This document shows positions 58,407 through 64,000 of a stretch of 64,000 bases of DNA, in pieces (positions within the stretch are counted from its first letter, which is position 1; the number at the start of each line of letters is the position of its first letter). Origin of the DNA: Fusibacillus kribbianus. GTDB taxonomy: Bacteria > Bacillota > Clostridia > Lachnospirales > Lachnospiraceae. The stretch spans positions 1 to 64,000 of the forward strand of contig NZ_JASGBQ010000008.1 in NCBI RefSeq assembly GCF_030053595.1, given 5' to 3'. A program made the position numbers and the translations under genes. The notes below the pieces were generated by a model. It made no database searches and had not been told where the DNA came from. It saw only the letters and a list, made by a program, of their open reading frames with translations.

Positions 58407-59069
58407 TTATACACTTGCTTTATCTTCCTGTAAAACAAAGTTTGCACACTCAATTTTTTTGCAAGCATACAATTCTTTGAGAAAATCATCTGTTTTGGTC
58501 TTTTCAAATTGTTTCAATTCATAGATAAATTCTGCATATTCACTGGTTGTATTTTGAACTGAGATTCGGCTGTTTTTGAAATAGCGGTAGGTAACCGATT
58601 TCACATATTCCATTGCATCAACTTCACAGCGAATAATTAAAATATATCTTCTTTCCTCTTTGACAGCTTTTGCAAGAATAAAGAATAAAAAGAGAACCAC
58701 CGTGCTGGCAATCGCAATCACATACTGTGCAACTCCGCAGCAGATGCCAACCATAATACTCCAAAAGATGAACATGGCATCACGTGGGTCTTTGATAGCT
58801 GTACGAAAACGAATGATTGACAACGCACCAACCATACCCAAAGATAAAGCAATATTATTCGTGATAACTGCCATAATCGCTGTAGTGATGATCGCCATAG
58901 CAACCAGTGAAAGGTTAAAGTTACTGTTATAGGAAACCTTGCTTGATGTAAAATAGTATGCAATATAGATAGTAGCCCCAATCAAAAGTGCCATAAAAAG
59001 CTTAATGGCAACATCAAAAAAAGACACAGTACTTCCCGCCAAAAGATTTTCAATAATAAATTCCTTCAT
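58407..59069 (-). CDS. DUF4956 membrane protein
   Basis: 220 residues; four transmembrane helices (LFMALLIGATIYIAYYF, LVAMAIITTAIMAVITNNIALSLG, VGICCGVAQYVIAIASTVVLFLFFIL) with the conserved GMVGALSIIRFRTAIKDPRD block, then a cytoplasmic domain (ILIIRCEVDAMEYVKSVTYRYFK). DUF4956 proteins are almost always next to VTC-domain genes; function unknown, perhaps transport or coupling of polyphosphate. 13 bp from the VTC gene. Confidence 0.88.
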   Translation of the reverse strand: MKEFIIENLLAGSTVSFFDVAIKLFMALLIGATIYIAYYFTSSKVSYNSNFNLSLVAMAIITTAIMAVITNNIALSLGMVGALSIIRFRTAIKDPRDAMFIFWSIMVGICCGVAQYVIAIASTVVLFLFFILAKAVKEERRYILIIRCEVDAMEYVKSVTYRYFKNSRISVQNTTSEYAEFIYELKQFEKTKTDDFLKELYACKKIECANFVLQEDKASV

Positions 59070-59082
59070 TTCTACTCTCTCC

Positions 59083-59772
59083 CTATATCATGTATTTATA
59101 AAACATTCTTCCGTTAGAATATTTACTGAAAGATGTGGTGGATTTTTTTACTCCGGCTAACGCCTCTTTTATATATCCAAAAAGGAAGTTATTATATTTT
59201 ACTTCCATAATCGTCTGATCTGACGAAAGAATTGGATAAGTCAGCAGTTTCTCTTGAAACAAATCAAAATTGCTCTCAGTGGCTCGTATATCGGTGTCAA
59301 ATGTAATCCTCGTATGATTACCGGCAGCACAGTAGGACACTCTTTTGTATTGTATAATCACTTTCGGTGCCATCCCCTGAGAAAGTTTTATGTAAAAATA
59401 CATGGCCAGCGGATCATTACTTTGCAAAAGGACGTTGTAATTTCCGACACATAAATTTTCCAATGTGTTTCGATCGATCAACATACTGTCTTTTGTTTGT
59501 AATTCTCCATTCTTCCTTTTGCTTTCCAACTTTATGATACGGTCATTCGTTCCGTAAATCCTTGCCCGAATTTTTTCATGCTCTTGCAAGCCTTCTTCTT
59601 TTTCAGCGCAAGCTCGATCAGAAAAGGTATCAAAATAAAGCGATCGGATCTCATAGCCGTCCGCCGAAACACAGTAGGGGTCTTTCGGCATAACTGCGCC
59701 AATGCTCTTTTGTGCAAGAACACGTTCCTGACTGTTTAATATAAATTTTTGCTCGGTTCTTTTTACCTGCAT
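59083..59772 (-). CDS. VTC-domain (polyphosphate polymerase-like) protein
   Basis: 229 residues forming a VTC/triphosphate-tunnel domain: RTEQKFILNSQERVLAQK at the start (basic EXK-like), EIRSLYFDTFSDRACAEKEEGLQEHEKIRARIYG, IIKLESKRKNGELQTKDSMLI and IIQYKRVSYCA, TIMEVKYNNFLFGY. In yeast Vtc4 this tunnel makes polyphosphate from ATP; bacterial soluble homologues paired with DUF4956 and CotH are not biochemically understood. No SPX domain. Second gene of the operon, 15 bp after GH16. Confidence 0.88.
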   Translation of the reverse strand: MQVKRTEQKFILNSQERVLAQKSIGAVMPKDPYCVSADGYEIRSLYFDTFSDRACAEKEEGLQEHEKIRARIYGTNDRIIKLESKRKNGELQTKDSMLIDRNTLENLCVGNYNVLLQSNDPLAMYFYIKLSQGMAPKVIIQYKRVSYCAAGNHTRITFDTDIRATESNFDLFQEKLLTYPILSSDQTIMEVKYNNFLFGYIKEALAGVKKSTTSFSKYSNGRMFYKYMI

Positions 59773-59787
59773 AGTATCATTCTTTCC

Positions 59788-60600
59788 TTATCTCGAATAG
59801 ATTTCCTGCGGCTCAAACTCCAGAATTTTCACCTCAAACATCGCCGGGAACTCAGTATAAGCGTCCGGACTTCCCGGCCAATCTCCTCCTACCGCAAGAT
59901 TAAAAATAAAATACATCGGTTCATCTGGAACATTCTCCCGAATCGTATAGACTACTTCATCTTCCAGATACCAGATCATTTCTTCCGGCGTCCATTCAAA
60001 TGTAATACGGTATGTTTCCGGTATTTTATCAACTGGAAAGGTATGTCTAAAAAAATCTCTTGATTTTTCACTTTCCTCCATGTAATGTAGCACTCCATAA
60101 AATATGTTGGGTTCATTCCCAATCAGTTCATAAATATCTACTTCCGGATAATCGGAATTGGTATCGGATGGCAACATCCAAATTGCAGGAAACAATCCTA
60201 CGCCTTTCATAGTATTGATACAAAAAGAAAATCTTCCGTAACGAAAAGCAGATACGGATTCTGCTTTTCCGGAGAGATATACCTCTCCCATTTTATCAGC
60301 AGTCATGCGAATATGCGTCTCGTCAATTTGTACCTGTGAAGAAATATACTGCTGAATCTCATTATTGGGTGATTTTAAAGCATCAACGGCAACAAACATC
60401 GCATCGTCTTCCGAGGTTTCCACAGCATCTGTAGAAACCTCAGAAAATTCTGTGTTGGACGGCTGTTCCATTTCAACTGTTTCTGCATTTTCATCCATCA
60501 CAATGACATCTTCATCCTCTAAATGGGATAAACTGGTTCCAATTAAGCAACCGGCAATCACGATAAATAAAACTCCGAATATTAAAACTATTTTGTTCAT
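59788..60600 (-). CDS. GH16 family lipoprotein
   Basis: 270 residues. Signal peptide with lipobox IAGC (Cys18), an acidic Ser/Thr/Glu-rich linker (30-70), then a GH16 beta-jelly-roll: FRYGRFSFCINTMKGVGLFPAIWMLPSD, catalytic EVDIYE (153-158) matching ExDxxE, YRITFEWTPEEMIWYLEDEVVYT and PMYFIFNLAVGGDWPGS. Such enzymes cut or transglycosylate beta-1,3/1,4-glucans or galactans. The ATG at 60600 has AAAGGAGG 7 bp upstream. First gene of the operon and about 115 bp from the promoter in the switch. Confidence 0.9.
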   Translation of the reverse strand: MNKIVLIFGVLFIVIAGCLIGTSLSHLEDEDVIVMDENAETVEMEQPSNTEFSEVSTDAVETSEDDAMFVAVDALKSPNNEIQQYISSQVQIDETHIRMTADKMGEVYLSGKAESVSAFRYGRFSFCINTMKGVGLFPAIWMLPSDTNSDYPEVDIYELIGNEPNIFYGVLHYMEESEKSRDFFRHTFPVDKIPETYRITFEWTPEEMIWYLEDEVVYTIRENVPDEPMYFIFNLAVGGDWPGSPDAYTEFPAMFEVKILEFEPQEIYSR

Positions 60601-60665
60601 CCTTATCCTCCTTTTGAAGAGCAAGAAATATTGATATGGCGGTGCATAATAGTCTGTAACAATAA

Positions 60666-60866
60666 TCAAAAGGTGTACCTTCTGATAGCCGCAAATTCGT
60701 ATAAAAACCCTTATACATTATACTCGAAAAGTATGAATAAATCAAGAATTTCGCTGAAATTATTGAAAATTGTTCGATCTTCAATACAAATTATAACCTC
60801 TCTGTTTCACTATGTATTTTGGGGAGAGGTTTGTCAAAAGGTACACCTTCTGATAGCCGCAAGTCG
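60666..60866. promoter_or_regulatory. Putative invertible promoter segment (switch) for the polysaccharide operon
   Basis: Two quasi-palindromes with arms TCAAAAGGT and ACCTTCTGA lie at 60666-60685 (centre GT) and 60834-60853 (centre AC). The 12-bp cores AAGGTGTACCTT and AAGGTACACCTT are exact inverses of each other. Both are followed on the right by TAGCCGCAA, so the outer flanks are direct repeats. About 150 bp between them carry the operon promoter. The invertase gene ends 6 bp to the right. Confidence 0.65.
60717..60745 (-). promoter_or_regulatory. Promoter of the polysaccharide operon, inside the switch
   Basis: Minus strand TTGATT (60740-60745), 17-bp spacer, TATAAT (60717-60722), reading towards the GH16 gene in this orientation. 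Inversion of the segment would point it at the invertase side instead. Confidence 0.7.
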
Positions 60867-60871
60867 TTAAA

Positions 60872-61507
<636 letters not shown>

Positions 61508-61541
61508 TCAAAATACAAGTAAAAAGAACAGGAACGGCACA

Positions 61542-63245
61542 TTACCGTTCCTGTTCGTGGCGTTTGGGTTTCTTATGCTGCTGTGTCTGCTGTGCTTTCT
61601 GTTTCTGCCGCAAAAACTCTCGAACAGACCGTGTCTCCGCTTCCTCATGGAGCAGATTTGCCACATCACGCTTGCTGTCGTGCATCATCATCGGATCGTA
61701 TTTCTCACCGTAGACAGATTTTACTCGATCAACGGCAGATCGTTCCTTTTCATCACGAACGGCAAGCCGTGCGTCCATCAGCTCGGCGGCATCCATACCG
61801 GCGGCTTGCTCTTTCAGCTCGGCGTACTGCTTCAAGGCTTCATCAAGCTCGGCAGAATATTTCGCCTCCTGCTCAGACAGCTTCTGTAGCGCACCCTCCA
61901 ATGTGGCGATTTCTTTCTTCACCGCAGAAATGCCCGCATCGTCGGCACAGTCCAAAGAGCGAAGCACCATTTCCTTTTCGGTTTTCAGTTCCTCCAATTC
62001 CTCGGTCAGCTCGGTAATGCGGCGGGTAAGGTCATGCAGCTTGGGTATCTGATAGAACGGCGTTTCCTTTTTCTCCGCAAGCAGAGCTTTCCGTTCCTTG
62101 GATTTCTCCTTGATCTGCTGCACCAATCCCGCATAGCGTTCAAGCTCCGGCTTGACTGCCTTGACACGCTTGCCCATGTTGTGTTTGCCTACACCTATAT
62201 GACGGAGCTGATAACTGAAAATCAGCATACTGCTGCGTATCTTTTCCATTGCCTCCGCTATGGCAGGAACGGTATTCTTCACCGCCTGCATCAGCTTCTT
62301 AACCGTTGCTTTCAGCTCTCGCAGCAGAGCATTGTCTGCCTTGATCTGACGGTTGATTTCACAGCGTTCAGAGATGATGCCCTTTTTCTCCAATGCACGG
62401 GCAACTACACCCTCGTGAATGGTGGGCTGCTCGGTCAAGCCCCGATCTGCATGGCTGCGGTGGTCGATGCGCTCATCGTGTCCGTATCGCTCCAAATAGC
62501 GGTTGGTCACATCTGCCCACGCCTTGCGCCATTCCATAAGCTGTTCCTCACTGTTCCAACGCTCGGCAATGGGATTCTGCCTGCCGAACTTGGTGCTTTT
62601 CGGGTGCTTGTTGGCTCGTTCGTATCCGTGCTTCTCCGCTTCAGATGGCGGCATATACACTTTCTTGCGCCCGACCTTGTAAGGATATTGTTTCTCCCAT
62701 CCGTCAGCCTGTACCGCCTTGAACTCAGCGGCGGTAAAGCCCCGTTCCTCACCGTTTCTGATACAGAGATATTCTTTCTCGGTCTTGTACTGCCAGTTTC
62801 CTTGTTCATCCAACGGGCGAACCGTCAGCATAATATGAGCGTGAGGATTATGACCGGGCGGGTACGGATCGTGGATCGCCACATCAGCGCACATTCCTTC
62901 GGCAACAAAACTGTTCTGGATAAAATCGGTTAGAAGATCCTGCCATTGTGCCGGTGTCAGTTCAATGGGCAGAGCAGGAACGAACTCACGGGCAAGGCGA
63001 CTGTCCTTGGTCTTTTCGTTTTCCTCCACGGCGTTCCAAAGTACACCTCGGTCTTTCCATTCGGGTGGCGCAAACTCCGGCAGAAACACATCCTGCCACA
63101 CAAGCCCTTTCTTTCGTGTAAAGTCGTGCCGTACCCCGTCATAGTCGTTAAGAATATTGGTACAGCTCAGATAAGCGGAAGCGGCAACCGCAGAGCGTCC
63201 CGTACCTCTGCTGACCACTTTCGCTTCCAAGTGGTAGATCGCCAT
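61542..63245 (-). CDS. mobA: MobA/MobL (MobQ) relaxase
   Basis: 567 residues. IYHLEAKVVSRGTGRSAVAASAYLSC, FVPALPIELTPAQWQDLLTDF and the metal site HDPYPPGHNPHAHIMLTVRP near 120-139; the second half is coiled coil ending in a basic tail (RQKQKAQQTQQHKK). Paralogue of the IME1 relaxase but only moderately similar. AAAGGACGGTGA precedes the ATG. Together with the oriT-like site and DUF3847 to its right it forms a third mobilization module. Confidence 0.93.
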   Translation of the reverse strand: MAIYHLEAKVVSRGTGRSAVAASAYLSCTNILNDYDGVRHDFTRKKGLVWQDVFLPEFAPPEWKDRGVLWNAVEENEKTKDSRLAREFVPALPIELTPAQWQDLLTDFIQNSFVAEGMCADVAIHDPYPPGHNPHAHIMLTVRPLDEQGNWQYKTEKEYLCIRNGEERGFTAAEFKAVQADGWEKQYPYKVGRKKVYMPPSEAEKHGYERANKHPKSTKFGRQNPIAERWNSEEQLMEWRKAWADVTNRYLERYGHDERIDHRSHADRGLTEQPTIHEGVVARALEKKGIISERCEINRQIKADNALLRELKATVKKLMQAVKNTVPAIAEAMEKIRSSMLIFSYQLRHIGVGKHNMGKRVKAVKPELERYAGLVQQIKEKSKERKALLAEKKETPFYQIPKLHDLTRRITELTEELEELKTEKEMVLRSLDCADDAGISAVKKEIATLEGALQKLSEQEAKYSAELDEALKQYAELKEQAAGMDAAELMDARLAVRDEKERSAVDRVKSVYGEKYDPMMMHDSKRDVANLLHEEAETRSVREFLRQKQKAQQTQQHKKPKRHEQER

Positions 63246-63526
63246 TCGTTCTCACCGTCCTTTTGCAAAGTTTCTGTTTCTCTTTTCAAAGAGAAAATGA
63301 CTATCACTAATGCTGATAGTCATTACCGCTGACAAAGCTGCCAGTGGCAGGTTTGTGCGGGCAGTTGGTGGAATACCGTCGGTTGAAGCGACGGTATTAA
63401 GGGATGCAATCACTGTGCACCGACTGCGTGGACTATGACAGCAGCACCGCCGTGATGTGGCATTGTCCATAAGGCTCCCGCAGGAGCCGCATCCGCCTCG
63501 CAGAGCGCACGGTTGCCGCAGGCAAT
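63246..63526. other. Noncoding region upstream of the MobA/L gene
   Basis: Several short inverted repeats, including an AATGACTATCA..TGATAGTCATT hairpin (63296-63326) and a CCGTCG..CGACGG repeat (63378-63393). No gene recognised; it continues into the oriT-like site. Confidence 0.5.
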
Positions 63527-63568
63527 ACCACCGCCCCTTCGGGGTGGTGAGTAAGTGCGCCCTTCGGG
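63527..63568. other. oriT-like site of the right-hand mobilization module
   Basis: ACCACCGCCCC (63527-63537) and GGGGTGGT (63541-63548) form a hairpin, followed after 7 bp by TGCGCCCTTCGGG (63556-63568). The hairpin-plus-TGCGCCCTT layout is shared with 47527-47562. Confidence 0.6.
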
Positions 63569-63616
63569 ATAAAAGAAACGGGACGCCCGGTTGCCCGAAC
63601 GCCCCTCGTCCCAAGT

Positions 63617-63814
63617 TTATCGTCTTAATCTGCATAAAAAGTCCTCCACATCGTCAAGGCTCATGGAAGCAACGCTCGGAAAGACCTTTTCAAGTATCGC
63701 TCCCTCCTGGATCAGCCGTCGTGTCCTTACTTTTCGCTCCTTATTACGATCACGCATCTCGGCTTCTTCCAATCTGTGCTTGGCCTGTAATAACTTTTTC
63801 TCGTTCTCGGTCAT
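63617..63814 (-). CDS. DUF3847-like mobilization accessory protein
   Basis: 65 residues: TENEKKLLQAKHRLEEAEMRDRNKERKVRTRRLIQEGAILEKVFPS then an acidic end (SMSLDDVEDFLCRL). It corresponds to the IME2 protein at 47567-47863 with a shorter helix. AGGAGG lies 9 bp before the ATG at 63814; the frame open to 63964 has no ribosome site. Confidence 0.78.
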   Translation of the reverse strand: MTENEKKLLQAKHRLEEAEMRDRNKERKVRTRRLIQEGAILEKVFPSVASMSLDDVEDFLCRLRR

Positions 63815-63860
63815 AAAAATTCCTCCTGTGGTAGTAAAAGTAGGGTTATTCGATAGCAGT

Positions 63861-63957
63861 GTAATACCAGATGTCCGTCTGTTTGGTATCACGCTTTTTC
63901 TGGAAATCGTTGTAGTAGCAAACATGCCCCCGTTTGGTATCGCAGTAATACCAAACG
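63861..63957. repeat. GGTATC/GATACC boxes upstream of the DUF3847 gene
   Basis: GTAATACCAG (63861), GTTTGGTATC (63881), and a perfect 10-bp inverted repeat CGTTTGGTAT (63931-63940) / ATACCAAACG (63948-63957). Likely operator or replication sites of the right-hand module, related to the boxes at 48511-48532. Confidence 0.55.
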
Positions 63958-64000
63958 AGGGCATTTGTAGTATCAGAAGCTGTCAGCGAAGTCCAATGCC

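Overview
The window looks like a mobile-element hot spot in the chromosome of a gut-type Clostridia bacterium (Lachnospiraceae/Oscillospiraceae-like). The evidence is Tn1549/CTn-type conjugation genes, TnpX-like large serine recombinases, MobA/MobL mobilisation modules and Firmicutes ribosome-targeting resistance genes. This assignment is an inference: there is no rRNA, tRNA or core housekeeping gene. Base composition changes abruptly between blocks (AT-rich left edge, very GC-rich 2.9-25.8 kb, intermediate 25.9-42 kb, AT-rich 42-47 kb and 52.8-60.7 kb), which fits assembly by nested insertions.

Layout. 0.2-2.1 kb: ArsR regulator, DUF318/ArsP-like permease and thioredoxin-like protein. 2.27-2.62 kb: XRE regulator. 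About 2.73-25.86 kb: a complete-looking ICE (ICE1) bounded by imperfect inverted repeats, with ParB, ArdA, PcfB/VirD4, Maff2, TrbL, two methyltransferases, PrgI, VirB4, a P60 peptidase, accessory proteins, MobC, relaxase, sigma-like factor and large serine recombinase. A low-GC insert at about 20.2-22.6 kb carries an ANT(9)-like spectinomycin nucleotidyltransferase and a nucleoside phosphorylase behind a leader-peptide attenuator. 25.86-36.07 kb: a second, incomplete ICE (ICE2) on the minus strand, from topoisomerase III to a broken maff2 gene. 36.1-41.9 kb: an IME (serine recombinase, TnpW, VapE, CHC2 primase, MobA/L) sitting in maff2. 42-47.2 kb: P-loop kinase, IS91-type element and an Lsa-type ABC-F gene with a multi-part attenuator. 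47.5-52.76 kb: a decayed IME (oriT-like site, DUF3847, HTH proteins, lnu, TnpV, N-terminally truncated recombinase). 52.9-60.6 kb: a seven-gene surface-polysaccharide-type operon (GH16 lipoprotein, VTC-domain protein, DUF4956, CotH kinase, putative glycosidase, small membrane protein, processive GT2). 60.67-61.5 kb: a putative promoter switch and its invertase. 61.5-64 kb: another MobA/L module.

Two signals stand out. (1) ICE1 contains 14 copies of a 23-bp palindrome (10-bp arms around 3 bp), roughly one per 1-2.7 kb from 3.47 to 24.03 kb. Copies lie immediately after stop codons or are built in frame into protein termini. I saw no full copy elsewhere. It resembles a dispersed binding site for an element-encoded dimer, with the element's own ParB as the first candidate. 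(2) The polysaccharide operon has a consensus promoter lying between two 20-bp quasi-palindromic sites that differ only by an exactly inverted central dinucleotide, next to a Pin/Hin-type serine recombinase gene. This is the geometry expected of an invertible promoter.

How the parts work together: ICE1 appears to have all the main parts for excision (recombinase), DNA processing (MobC/relaxase), coupling (PcfB/VirD4), a mating channel (Maff2, TrbL, PrgI, VirB4, P60 peptidase) and restriction evasion (ArdA, methyltransferases, possible DarA-like protein). The IMEs carry only relaxases and oriT-like sites and would depend on such a channel. Resistance genes (ANT(9)-like, Lsa-like, Lnu-like) are spread over separate elements, and at least two have leader peptides able to couple expression to ribosome stalling.
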